Below, in pieces: positions 24,236 to 36,084 of a DNA stretch of 64,000 nucleotides. The stretch is from Hirudo medicinalis. Lineage: Eukaryota > Annelida > Clitellata > Hirudinida > Hirudinidae. Every line of letters begins with the position of its first letter. Position 1 is the first letter of the stretch. The DNA lies in the NCBI GenBank assembly GCA_011800805.1, contig MPNW01000101.1, positions 156,826-220,825 of the forward strand, given 5' to 3'. The notes under the pieces are model-generated. The model made no database searches. It was given only the letters and a program-made list of their open reading frames with translations, and was not told the DNA's origin. The position numbers and the translations under genes were made by a program.

Positions 24236-24452
24236 CCTCTTTTGCATCTTTCAAGATTTTGTTTTTATATAGTAAATTCAATTAAATATTAAATTCTTTA
24301 ACTTTTAAATAGCAAGTAGCGTTTAAAAAAATGCATTTTTAATATAATTTTTAAATGCTAAAATATATATATTCTTTAAATATTTCATGTCGAATATGTT
24401 TTCATAGTAATGCGATCAGCGGCGTGAGTGTTCGAGGTCTTTCTGGTCAAGC
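24236..24452. promoter_or_regulatory. Upstream region of DNAJA3
   Basis: An AT-rich stretch leads into a slightly GC-richer 50 bases before the start codon. The DNAJA3 promoter must be here or in the MITE just upstream, but no element could be identified. Confidence 0.3.
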
Positions 24453-27400
24453 ATGGCATCGTCGACCTTGCCGGCTTTTAGAAATGGGTGTCTTTTAGGT
24501 TTAACTAGAACGCTTTTGGCCATCAGTGGTGTAAAGAATAGTGCGAGGAGTATTATTTATCTCGTTAAACCGCCCCGTTCTTTTGGATTAAATGAACGCG
24601 AGAATTGTGAGTTTTTTTTTGTGTGTAAATATTCAATAATATGTGTTTTGATTTTTAAAAACAAATTTTGAGTTCAAAAGAACAAGAAAGCCCGAAATTT
24701 ACGTCACTACATCGTTTTTTACAAATTGAGGGGATTATACAAATTGACAAAAGCTAACTTTTATCATCTGAGGTAGATCATGTGGACGTTCTCCAGTACT
24801 CTTAATATGCATTTAATTTAAGTTTTCCGTATTGAATATGTAAACCCTGACACTTATTAGTCGATTTTTAACTTGAAATGTGATTTATTGAGAGTTAGTG
24901 TTTTTATTGATATTTTTTATTTTCTTTACTCAAATAGCAGTTCATTTAAGCTTATTGTAGTACGTTCAATCTAACTATAACATTACTAGTGGTTATCTAG
25001 GTAGATATTTGTAAGGCAGTGAAATGACACAATATTTGGCAATAGTTGAGGTTTAATGCTTATTGAAGTCACATTAAGTCACATCAAATGTAATGTTAAA
25101 ACTTTTTATTTTTTAGATTGCATCAAATTAACACACTTGTATTAGTGAGATACTATGTTTACATAAGAAATAACAATTTAAAAAAATATAATACATGAAT
25201 GAGTAAATGGCACAATTTATTTGCATTTTCCCATTGCTAAGATGGAAAAAATTAGAGATACTAGTGACTTGATTTTGTAATGAAGCTGATCACAAATTAT
25301 TTTATTTGGTGGACAGGGCAATGTAAGAAGTTAAACATTAAAAAGTTTCATTCTTCAACGCATTTGTGCAAGAAGGATTATTATAGCGTGCTTGGTGTGA
25401 AGAGGAATGCCTCACAAGAGGAAATCAGGAAGGCCTACCTTAAAGTGAGCAATTGACTTATTTATGCAAAGTCTGACTGGTTTTTATCAATACTTTTGTT
25501 TTGCAGTTGGCCAAGCAGAATCACCCTGATAGGGCAAAGGTTGCTGGGGCAAAGGAAAAACTAGCTGAGTTGGCAGAAGCTTACAATGTAAGAATCAGTT
25601 TAAGGGGGAGAATTTAAATATATTAATTTTGGGACTTTTGATGTGTTTCACCATTTCTTATATTTTTATGAAAAAATATTTTACATGGAAATGTAAACCT
25701 GCTTACATGAAATTTAAGAACATATCTTTAAATGATTAAAATTTGAGTTGCATGTCATTCTTATGTTGAATTGTATCAGGTGTTGTCAGATGAACAAAAG
25801 AGGAAGGAATATGATTCATTTGGAGGAACACAAGAAAATTTCAGTGGTTTCAACAATGCATACTCAAGTTTGTTTTAATACATGTTTATGTGTTGAGTGA
25901 CCTACAATTTCTGATGCTCATTTGAAGATAACTGGGCTCAGTATTCATCCATCGATCCTGAGGAGTTGTTCAAGCAGTTTTTTGATAAAACTCAACACAA
26001 CCAATCAGGATTCGGTGATTATGCAGAATCGACATATGGATTTGCTCCTGCCTCAGAGGTTCGTGATGATAGTTAACTAAGAATGTTATTGTCATTGCTT
26101 AATTAATAAATTGATTTTAAATTAATTATTCTAGGTTATTTTGAACATTACATTTGAAGAAGCTGCAAAGGGATGCAATAAGACTGCTTCCTTAAATACA
26201 AAAGACACATGTCCGAAGTGTGGAGGAAGTAAATGTGAACCCGGTACAAGGAAAACCAAGTGCCACCACTGCAATGGCACCGGAGAGGTATCCAAGTATT
26301 GCTATATAATATGTTCATTTGTAAAGCATAAGCATCAGGGGTGCTCCATTCTTAGCAACTGTGAGAAGAGGTGGGTCTTGAGGTTAGTCTTGAAGAGACC
26401 CTGAGTTGTGCTGGTAGACTGTTCCATGTCCAGGGGTTGAAGGATTTGGCTTTGAACTTGTTCTTCGGAATGGGGTGTTAAGGATGTCCGAGGGATCTGA
26501 TCCTTAATGAGAATGTGTAGAGTATTGGCTAGTTAGCATGGTGTTTCAGTGCTCAGAGCATTGTGTGTCAGCAAGGCTAATCTAAACCTGATTCTGTCAG
26601 GAACTTGAAGCCAATGAAGTGCTCTCATTGTATTAATTGGTCTGACATCGCCTCCGATCTCCAGACGAGCAGCTTTGTGTTGAATCCTCTGCAGTTTCTG
26701 GAGAGAAGGAGAGGATAGATGAAGCAGGGAATTGCAATAGTTGAGCCATGACAAAATGAAGCAACGACAGAGAGCCAGAGTTCTTTCAATTTGCTATTTT
26801 CAGAAGTCGTGGGAAGTGAGTGAAGTAGCTCCGAATTGTAAACAAACATTGAGATAATGAGATGTTCAGTAGTCCATGAGCAGGAGTAAAAAATTGCTTT
26901 GATCAGAATGTCAGGATCATTAAATGTAGTAGATAAGTCCAGGTTAAATAAGTGAAACAATCAGGAGTAAACAGTAGTGATAAGATATAAGTGATGCCTT
27001 ATCCACATAAGCCTCCTGAATTATGATCTATTTACAGGAAACAGTGGGAATGGGTCCTTTTGTGATTAGGACGACATGCAGAACGTGCAAGGGTTCAAAG
27101 TTTATCATCAGTTCGCCATGTATCGAATGTGAGGGAAAAGGCAAGACAATTCAGAGGAAGAATGTGAATATTGTTGTTCCAGCTGGTATGTTAGCACTGT
27201 TTGATGAAAAGAAGGAAAAGAATTATAGCCATATTTAATTCTTAGGTGTGGAGGATGGACAGACAGTGAGAATTCGAGCAGGTAGTCAGGAGATCTTCGT
27301 CACATTTAAGGTTGGTTTTTTGTTAATTGTGTTTTTATGGTAATTGATCTCTTAACTTTAGTCCTACTGGAATAACATTTTATTAGCTCCTGCTATTAAG

Positions 27401-28213
27401 TCTCATTTAGCTAATTTGCAACACAATATTAATTACAGGTTGAGAAGAGCAAGCTATTTCGACGGGAAGGAGCAGATATTCATTCTGATGCCAGCATCAA
27501 TCTCTTGCAAGCAGTGCTTGGCGGTATCATCAACATCAAAGGAATTCATGAAGATTTGAGGCTGAAGGTTGTTTATTCATTGATTCATACATTTCTATTA
27601 ATTGAGTTTGAATTCATTAAAATACATTTGTCATTAGATACCTGCTGGGACCAATTCGCATGAGAAATTTAAGATGGCCGGAAAAGGCATTCCCCGATCG
27701 CATACTTATGGTCATGGTGATCATTATGTTCATGTTAAAATCCAAGTTCCAAAGTAAATGGCTTTAATTAACCTTGATGAAGCATTGGTAATGGTGTGAA
27801 TGGTGTTATGTTGTTTTGAAGGTCCTTGAGCCCTCAACAGAAGGCACTCTTCAAAGCTTTGGCAGAAATGGAGACCAATGTCAATGGAACAGTGGATGGT
27901 TTAACAGATACTGAAAGAGGTTTGATTCCCTTATGTTCGCGCAAAGCGTTAAAGGTGTTCACGGCCACCTTCGTGTTGTAGGTGGTGGCAAAAAATCCGC
28001 AGATGGAAAAGATCAGAAATCTGATAATGACAATCTTGATGAATCTTTTTTCCACAAAATTAAGAAAAAACTTTTTGGATAAGGGTGATTGTAAACTAAT
28101 TATGTCATATTTACATGCCAGGTAAGCTCACTATCGATGACCCGGATGGGCTAGTTGAGCAGTTACGACAGCTACTTCATTTGACAAAAGACGAAAAAAA
28201 GAGTCAAAATTGA
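24453..28213 (+). CDS. DNAJA3: Mitochondrial DnaJ co-chaperone (DNAJA3/Tid1)
   Basis: Exons: 24453-24606, 25317-25444, 25507-25587, 25780-25867, 25928-26058, 26135-26287, 27038-27185, 27246-27310, 27439-27567, 27638-27753, 27822-27919, then either 27982-28082 (463 residues) or 28122-28213 (460 residues); all in phase. An Arg-rich, Ser-rich presequence precedes FHSSTHLCKKDYYSVLG, like the FHTSA..DYYQVLG of animal Tid1. The J domain covers about 72-135 with HPD at 100-102. A Gly/Phe-like stretch (FGGTQENFSGF) and a zinc-binding domain with four CxxC motifs (220, 237, 259, 273) follow, then substrate-binding domains with VPAGVEDGQTVRI. In the family it recruits and stimulates mitochondrial Hsp70 for folding. 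Two repeats end GGSK or KGSK instead of GxG. Confidence 0.95.
26300..26965 (-). mobile_element. LINE relic (CR1/L2-like) in DNAJA3 intron 6
   Basis: The minus strand gives NLDLSTTFNDPDILIKAIFY (26945-26885, first catalytic region, then an internal deletion) and SWLNYCNSLLHLSSPSLQKL followed by QRIQHKAARL (26750-26670), the C-terminal part. It ends in a decayed AGCACCCCTGATGCTTATGC, the same type of tail as the SINEs. Confidence 0.75.
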
Positions 28214-28237
28214 CATTATCAAATCTATCATCACTAC

Positions 28238-28243
28238 AATAAA
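28238..28243 (+). terminator. DNAJA3 polyadenylation signal
   Basis: AATAAA 25 bases after the stop codon of the second alternative last exon. Confidence 0.6.
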
Positions 28244-30577
28244 AATTCACATTGACATGTACATTTTGTTTTTTCTGCTCCTTCCAAGTGGCTCTTCTAA
28301 ATTGTCAAAAACTGTTAAATTTATTCAGATAATGAATGTAAAGTGTGAGCATCTGGACATGTTGATGGCCACTAAGCTGTGATTATTTTGTGACTTGAGG
28401 GGAAGTATTTTGGAGGCCTTGTCCTGTCTAGGATTTTTTTCATCAGAACTATTTGACTTAAGACAAATGGGCTTGTGGAGCTTTCAAATTTCATGTGTTG
28501 TCAAAGAATTCTGCTTAGCACGTAATTTCTTTTCCTGTAATTTCATGAATTGATAGGAGAATTTGGTTCTTATGTAACATTCGTTGTAACAGACCACTTT
28601 TGTCTAAAAATGTATTGCCCTCAGAGCGGGGATTAAACGTAGGGTCCTGCACGGTGTGCCATCATGTTTTTGCTGAGTTTTCAGCATGATGTTGTTTCTT
28701 AAATTTTGGTTTGATGCATCAAAATGCTGATTCAACACTAGCAGCTTTGGCTTCAGGAGTTGAATTAAAATTATTTGAGTGGTAAAATGCAAGTAATGTT
28801 TGGAAGCTTAACTTAGTGCCGCTCCCCTTTTTATTTATTACATAATCGCGTCTTGGTCATCGTTTATGATTCTCTTATCATGTGCTGCATCTAGTTCTTT
28901 GTCTTGATTGAGGTTTATTTAATATTTGAAATCAATCAAAATTCTTCATTAACAGGTTTTTAGAAATTCTAGTTTAGCAAATCTGCAGGTAATTTTTCAT
29001 AATTATACTGAGGAGCCTTTAGAAATTGACTAATTGAAGCCCAGAGACATGGTAGGGAATGTAACTCATCAGTGAAATTAATTTTATTTGGTGCTTGATG
29101 TGCTATTGAACCTCATTAGCTTGATGCTGCTCCAAAATATTGCAATTGATTGGGAGCTTCATGAGAATATTGATAGAAATGTTAAGTAGTTTATGAATAC
29201 CACCCAGGTGATGCATTTGAACATGCTCAAAATTTTGTCCACAACTTCAGAAATTCCATGCAACCTAGTTGAGGAAAACATTGTTTGATATTTTTAGGTA
29301 CCCTTATTTTGTTGCTTGCTTGTTACTGAATCAGATTACCAAAATAAACAAAAACAGGAGATATTTCCCATTGGCTGCAAATCTCAACTAATTTTGAGAT
29401 GCTCTGTTTTTGAGGAGGTTTAACGATTTTGTGAAGTGATCTGTCAGAGGTCGAAGTGATATGATGAACCATCCAAGGATGCTTGCTGCTCCTCGAGTGA
29501 GATTTAAAATCTGCCATACTTGTAACATTCCTGATGCCTCACTATCCTAGGAATATTAGTGTGCATCATGTTAAGCAAACTATGAAAAAATTAGATTTCA
29601 TGAATTGTTAAAAAAGAATACAATAATAATATTTTATTAGATTGCTTTTATTAAAAAGTAAAATCTTGGTTACTTTTTATATTCTACAGTTGTATACCTT
29701 TACGTTTGGCCAAAAACTTGAATTTCTGTCATGTTGCCAAATATAGGAATCAATCTTGTAATTGGAAAGACTGGTAATAAGTCCCACGATATAGAAAATA
29801 ATGCAGATAGCACCGTTTTGGAGTGTGAGCAATTTTCTGAAGAAGTCAAATGTTGGATTCCAAACATCATATCTGCAAAATATGCCAAAGTTGCATTATA
29901 TTGGAGAGATATGATATCTTGAAATTCACCTGTCAAGCACAGATATTATGCAGATTATGTAGAAGAAATAGTAACAGCATTGGATTGGCATTGAAAGTAT
30001 AGAGTAATTAGTTAGAAAGTTAGTTGTGCCACCCTGGAGCAAAACAAAGGTTGAAACAATTTGCCATAAAGCAATTCCAGAAAATAGTCCATGGATAAAC
30101 AAAGCTACCTGAAAGCACAAACTTATTCAAAAGTAGAGTTTGAAATGTATTTTGCAAATTACTGTTTAAATGCTTTGGATGATATCACTCAAGAAATTCG
30201 TTGTGATACATACTTATAAAACAGAACTAAATATGGCAGTTACAAACAAACCTGTAAATATGTCACATCATGATGCACTTTAAAGTTCTTTAGAGCATTA
30301 ATACCAATTTTGTGCCTTAATGTATGTTATATTTGCTGCAAATCTTTGAGCTGGCAGTTGCAGGAATAGTCCAATTAAATATTAAATATATTCAAGTAAA
30401 TATACTTTGTCAAAATGAGAGTAATTTCAATATTCCAAAATGTGGTTTATGATAATTGAATTAATATAAGTTTGTTATCAAAATGCTTTATTGAAAATTT
30501 ATAAAAATGTCAGGTTAGCTGACATTTTGAGTACCCGGTATGTCCCAATTGGACGTGAAGGCACTACAATCGCCTGA
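28244..30577. other. Gene-free stretch of 2.3 kb
   Basis: AT-rich with only short frames (28604-28792, 29323-29517, 29700-29936, 29926-30120), none with a domain or a convincing exon structure. No repeat family was recognised. Confidence 0.5.
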
Positions 30578-30701
30578 TCACTTACATAGCACCCCTTCTC
30601 GAGAGCGATCCCTTAGTGGGTGGCAAATACATCACACAATGATTGATGCCTGTACAATTGCCAAATGCAGGAACAAAAGTCATTGAGCTAACCCGCATGA
30701 C
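30578..30701 (-). repeat. Degraded tRNA-derived SINE
   Basis: Read on the minus strand, a decayed head (GTCATGCGGGTTAGCTCAAT near 30700) is followed by TTCCTGCAT and a TTGTACAGGCATC stretch, and ends in GGGGTGCTATGTAAG. It has the same landmarks as the copy at 19868 but the B box is lost. Confidence 0.5.
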
Positions 30702-30752
30702 TTAAACTGCCATACAATAAACAGTTAGTTGTTAATTATTGTTATCTGGAGT

Positions 30753-31715
30753 TTAATTAATGTGAATTATATTTTTATTACATCTACTATAACAATGAAA
30801 TGTAAATAATTCCCTTACAGTTTTAAATATCTTATGAGACAATAAAGCTTGCTGGATGGATGATAGGTCTGATATTTCATTCCATCTTTCATTCATTAAC
30901 TTTGTCACTTGATTTTTTTTCTTCTCCTCATCTGATTTGTTTTTAGCTCGGAATTTGTCTAAAAATAGATAATAGATTTATCCAAAAGGTTCTATCCAAA
31001 GAAACAATATAAACATAATGCAATATTATATATTTACATATATTAAGTTATTCAAGCAGTTTGATTTGTGATTTGATATGAATTAAGAGATTTATTTAAA
31101 TAACAGGACACAAATTAATTAGGCCTGATTACAATTAAACATTTCTATGATATTTCACCAGGGGACAGCAGTGAATTGTTATAAAAAAAAAGTGAACCTT
31201 TCTTCTCCACGTAGAGTTTTCCATCAGACTGACTAGGAATATATTGATCCATAATTGAAGATAGCCTTGATATTTCTGAGCTTTTGGTTATTACATCATC
31301 TCTCATTTCATCAAGTTCTCTTGAAATTTCACTGATTGGAATCATACTTCTGAAATTATAATAATTGCTGACATCAAATTAAACCATTCATAAATAAATA
31401 AATGTTACCAATGTCCACAAAACTATCCAAAATAAGTGATTATTGTGAATTTTTAAAATAACTAGTAATAATTACTTTAAAAATAACTGACCTTCTAGTT
31501 TTCTTTTTATTATTATGCTGTGAAATCATGGAAGCATTTAAGATCAATTCCTTGTTCTAAAATCAGAAATATGTTTGTTTATGAAATCCTTAAAGACTTT
31601 GAATAGCTAATCAAGTTAATAAAAAGCCTAGGAAGGTTACTTTTGTATGTTTTCTTTTTACATTGTGTTCAACCAATGGAGGTAACTTCCTAGAAACATT
31701 GTGCTTTGATGACAT
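30753..31715 (-). CDS. Small Lys-rich, coiled-coil-like protein of unknown family
   Basis: Four exons join in phase: 31641-31715, 31492-31556, 31198-31349 and 30753-30958, giving 165 residues. The start MSSKHNVSRKLPPLVEH is followed by a basic stretch (HNNKKKTRRSM). Then comes a long heptad-like helix rich in Glu, Ser and Ile (ISRELDEMRDDVITKSSEIS), a second basic part (KFRAKNKSDEEKKKN) and a further helix (VTKLMNERWNEISDLSSIQ). There is no membrane segment or signal. Four correctly spliced in-phase exons make this a likely real gene, but I cannot name a family. The C-terminus is uncertain: ACT|GTAAGG at 30819 is a good donor, so the last 22 codons may instead be intron with another exon further left. 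Confidence 0.65.
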
Positions 31716-33214
31716 CTTGAAAAATAACATTTTACATTCTAAATTATCACATTAACTCCAGAAAAATTTTCAATAATCTAAATTCTATAGTCAAATACCA
31801 AATCATACTCTTAAATGTTCGACATTCTAACATGTTTTCTTGTTCTACCTTCTGAACACGTAGGTACTGGCTTTTTTCTTAGAAATCCCCTAAAGACTAT
31901 TCTAATAATTATGCAAATACTTATTTAATGTAGCATAACAGTTTATTAAGAGATGATCCAGCACATTTTACTGATCTCTGAGTTTTCATCCACAATTACA
32001 ACTACTCTAAATCACATCATATCCATATAAATTCTTCCAAAAATCAAATAAATATACTAAACAAATAAGTACAAAATACAAATGAATTTCAGTTACCGGT
32101 GCGATCCTTGAACAATACAAGCAAGAAATGCAAAACAATAAGGTTGCCCTGAGAAACGGACGGAAATTTCGATTATTTTAGAAATATTTAAAGTTTATCA
32201 CAGGGGGAATAAAAGAAAATTTTTGTGTTGAGGAGACATAAAGATATGACAGTAATTTCCATGTACAAGTCTTGACAATGATGCATGCAGAGTCTACAGT
32301 GTAGACTTACTCTTTTAGACATTAACCAGGGCTGAAACGCTAGACACCCCTCTATTGATTCCCTGTTGGTAGGCTACGCGGTATTGACAGCATATCTCCA
32401 CTTTTGCTTAAGGACGCCATATAAAAATTTGAATCTGGACCTTCTTTTTTCTGTTTACTCTCTCGGCGAGCTTGTCTGCCGGCCCCGGCGTGCTATGGCC
32501 ATGGTCGAGCCGAACCTTTATTTCTTAGCTCATTCCAAACTCCTTACGTTCTCGAGTGTGGGCCACACCTTTGATTAGGCGGATGTCAGTTATTTTTCTA
32601 CTTAAGCCACCTTGCTTACCTTACCCATTATGTGGTTCATCGATTAAAGACTCGCGACGACCTTTGTTAATCGATACCTTATAATGCAGACTGAGCGTTA
32701 TATTTTCTTTGCAGCGGTCGCCTTTACTTTGAAAATTACGCTCACCGGCCGCGCGCATGTATCGCACAAAACGCTCATTCGCGTTTTACGTCATTTTGCG
32801 AATGCGCGCGGGATCTCGTCATCAACCAAACCGCATTTCTATCGGTTTCTGCGGTTTGACGGGTTGTTTTTCAGCAAGGAGCCCGCATCTCTCTGAGCAC
32901 CTCTCAATTGCCAATCACAATCAGTGAAGGATTTCATGGAAGCGTCTCCCTTCAATATTTTGAGATCGTCATCCAATCCGTCCCACCCATTCCTATCATT
33001 GCCTCGATGGAACTTGATCCTAGCTCGTGGAGGGTCTCCCGTGAGACCGGAAACTCGAATCTGTGGTGTGACTCCGGTCCGGTATCTTTCGGAGTTTTAC
33101 CTGAATGCACATCTGCATCAGAACGCTGTTTCTCCACCTCTCCTTCTCATTTTCAAATAATCTTCAACTCCCCTCCTCCCTTGTAGAGAATTGTTAAGCT
33201 TTTTCAACCCCCTT
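31716..33214. other. Intergenic, with a GC-richer block of possible element origin
   Basis: From about 32290 to 33200 the sequence becomes GC-richer than its surroundings, with a TATA-like CCATATAAAAATTT at 32418, an ATTAAA near 32645 and GGCCGCGCGCATG near 32750. It ends at a MITE-type terminus, so it may be an inserted element. No coding domain could be assigned to the open frames 32684-33186. Confidence 0.35.
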
Positions 33215-33246
33215 ATTTTGTTGATATAATTAATGGACGGCCCCAA
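33215..33246. repeat. Lone terminal repeat like the right end of the 23.9-kb MITE
   Basis: TTTTGTTGATATAATTAATG then GACGGCCCC matches the 24200-24235 end with few changes. No partner left end was seen nearby. Confidence 0.6.
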
Positions 33247-33479
33247 AGTATGAATAGCGGAAAACGATTAATTTCAGATAAGACACATAAGGAAAACAAA
33301 AACACTTGTAAATTAGTTATCGAATATTACAATAACAGTCGAAAGCTTTCCTAACTTAATGGAGCTGCATTGTGATCAATAAATTATTTATGAATTACAC
33401 GAATTTATAAAAATATCAAGGGTAAACTGACAGAGGTAGGGGTGGCCTATGACGGTAGCTTCGGCCATCCAATTTTACC

Positions 33480-33600
33480 ATCCAATTCGATATTAAATAT
33501 ATCGGTAATTTTACGATATCGATAAGTGATTTCTTTAAATATTGAATATCGATAACATCGATATCGATATCGGCAACCCGATAGTCTCCATCGATGAAAA
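33480..33600. repeat. Cluster of TATCGATA/ATCGATATCG words
   Basis: Repeated near-palindromic ATCGATATCG and ATATCGATAA units within 120 bases. Such clusters occur as subterminal repeats of some DNA transposons, but no transposase is present. Confidence 0.4.
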
Positions 33601-33620
33601 TGACATTTATCGTTGAATAT

Positions 33621-33784
33621 TGTAGTGGCAACGACAAATGACGACGAAGGGACGACTGTGTCACAACCTTTATTTACAACAACGACGACAATGTTCCGAC
33701 TTCACGAACGCTGGATACGAACCTTGGCCTCTTGTCGTCATATCGCACAACCTACTCTTCTGCGTAGGAATGTGCGAGCCTACA
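33621..33784 (-). mobile_element. LTR-like fragment related to that at 52.65-52.85 kb
   Basis: The minus strand runs TGTAGGCTCGCACATTCC ... GCCACTACA and contains GTTGTAAATAAAGGTTG then CTTCGTCGTCA. The 52.65-kb copy has the same GTTGTAAATAAA and CTTCGTCGTCA words. AATAAA followed by a Cys-Gly-Thr-rich end fits an LTR R/U5 region. Confidence 0.4.
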
Positions 33785-34267
33785 ATTTAATAGAATACAA
33801 GGACTTTTCTGTTGGAGTTGCCATAGCCATCCTATTCATAATTCAACACTTAAATTGCAAAGTGCAGGAAATAGTGATAGTCAGTCTGGCAATTTTCAGA
33901 ATTTTCTCTACCGTTATAGGACATGCTGCAGAAACTGGCGTAGCTTGATCAGGTCTTTGGCAATGTTGTGTGGATAAAATAGGAGCAGATGGGTATGGCA
34001 TAGGCGACGGGGATCCATTTCAGATAAATTTTTAGATTGCGAGAAGTGTGAACTTATTAATTTTAACAAAAAGAATGTACAGAGTGATTATTGACCAGCC
34101 TTACAACATTGAAAAATGTTATGTCTAATAATTCCTTACTTAAACCCTCCAATTTTGCTTTCACTATTATGGCTTCTGTTGTAAAATACATAAATTATGT
34201 TAAAGTGCTTTTCCGTTTTGCGGATGCGATTCTTGGATATATCTAGGCCTCAAGTTGGATTTCCGCG

Positions 34268-36084
34268 ATGGAATGCGGTCATTTTGGTGTGGGATATATG
34301 GAAGGGTTTTTAAATGTTGAGAGTTTTCTCGAGGGTCACTCTCTAAAAGAGAAACTTTACAATTTCTACAGACCTGCATCACTTTCAGAATTTAGGTAAG
34401 TCTTGTGGGACTTGTTGATATGGTTATAGTTACATTTAAATCAAAAAATAATATATTTGCAAGTAACAAAGGTAGAAAAAGGAATGAAAAGAAAGGCAAA
34501 GATAACAAGGTTTGGAATTGTACAAACGTTTGACTGTTAACACATGAGTTATAGTTATATATTGATCAATTAGGAAGTTACATCTGAACGAAAATGCTTT
34601 TACTTGGAAATACCCAAAAACCCATCCAAGTTTTCAGTGTATGCCTCCATCAGACAGATCATAATGGAAGATTACCTATTGAAGAAATGTCTCAAATATT
34701 CTTATAGTAAATGCGAGGGCTGTATCAATGACAACGCTTTAAATTTTGGTGGTGATGGCATTGAAAACATCTCGAAGTTGCCTAAGGTAATACATTGTAA
34801 TTTAATAGTCAGACTTTGTTTTGAAATGAGTCTCATGATAAAAAAGAATTGAATGCTACATTTACTCAGATGTTTCTTTCATGTTTTGTTTAACTATTTA
34901 TGGAGGGAGTTGGGTGGAAATTCATAAGGCAATGGCACTTTATGTGTTAAAATGTAAGTAGCTTTTGCAGCTGTGACTTTGAGGTGCTCATGCTTCAAGG
35001 TTTTTAAATAATATTGTTATTAATAAATAAATGCATTGCAAATAGTTAGTTATTCATAATAGCAGTATTTGAAGATTACTTAGTAAATGCAAATTTTCAA
35101 TCTCCAGATGGTAATGGTGGGATTGAGTGGAATCTATGAACTTATCAGAGAAACTCACCTAACTCATCCCAATTTGTGCTCAAAGAGTCTCCAAGTATTG
35201 TTTAATGTTCTCCAAAGTCAACAGCCTGAAAGTTTGAAAAATGAACCAATTGACATAATAGGCATGTTATAAAAAACTGATCATATGTTTGTTCAACATC
35301 ATCTCTCATCATCAGTCAGCTTTTCGTTGTTTTAAAACTGTGGGATCATTTTGAACAGAATCACTCTATAGTCTCCTCATGGATCTTTCTCAGATCCATG
35401 AACCTCCGCCTGACAATTCCAAAGAGTCCTGTGACACCATAGCATCCCTAGCATGTTCCTCTCTCATTAGCTTGGTGGTTGCATTTGGTGATCCTGGGAA
35501 AATTCTTGCAGCATTGTCAGCAATGTTCATCTCACCAAATAAATTTGCCCAGCAACATATCAAAGTGGGTTTTGAACATGAATTTCTTGTTGCTTGTATT
35601 CACTTTGTTTTTCAGAATTACATGCCATTGGTGGAGATGCATGGAGTTCTACAATTTATTTTGTAACCCAATCATTTTATTTATTTATTAATTGGATATT
35701 ATTTATTGTGATACAACATGGCTAATAGCCATATTATATTATATAGCCATATATTTGTCATATTCAATTAATTTTTTCATTGTTAGTACTAGGATTGTTT
35801 GTTTAAGAAATGAAACAATATTTTAGCTTCCCCTGATTCTCTCAGCTCTGCACAAAAGTGTCTATGCCATTCTCATTGGCAGACTTCCACTGCCTTTATG
35901 GCTGGATGAAGGATTAAAGAAAGAGGCAGAGATTGCATCATTTGTTCTCAAGGAGACCCTCCAGATTTTTCCTACTACTCGCCAGTTTGGGGGCTCCAAT
36001 ATTGCAAGTGATGGTGTACATCTCTATATCCAGAATAAACGGGCACTCTTTAAAGTTGGGTCCGGTTTTCAGAGCACTTTGATG
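34268..36084 (+). other. MYCBP2: MYCBP2 N-terminal region (exons 1-7)
   Basis: EGHSLKEKLYNFYR in exon 1 and the Lys-rich exon 2 match the ALADRYRRIY and KKK-rich parts of vertebrate MYCBP2. KNPSKFSVYASIRQ, IYELIRETHLTHPNLCSKSL, LFNVLQSQQPESL and LISLVVAFGDPGKILAALSA follow the known helical region residue by residue. Exon 4 ends at a GC donor (ATAG|GCATGT). Exon 6 as read is a 15-base microexon; a 30-base version using the next GT is also possible. Confidence 0.85.

Noticed and set aside
29700..29936. Opposed open frames on both strands near 29.8 kb
   Set aside because: No domain, no matching splice partners, and both strands are equally open, as expected by chance.
33613..33948. 111-codon open frame just upstream of MYCBP2
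   Set aside because: Overlaps the LTR-like fragment, has no match to the MYCBP2 N-terminus, and an in-frame TAG separates the true start at 34268 from anything upstream.
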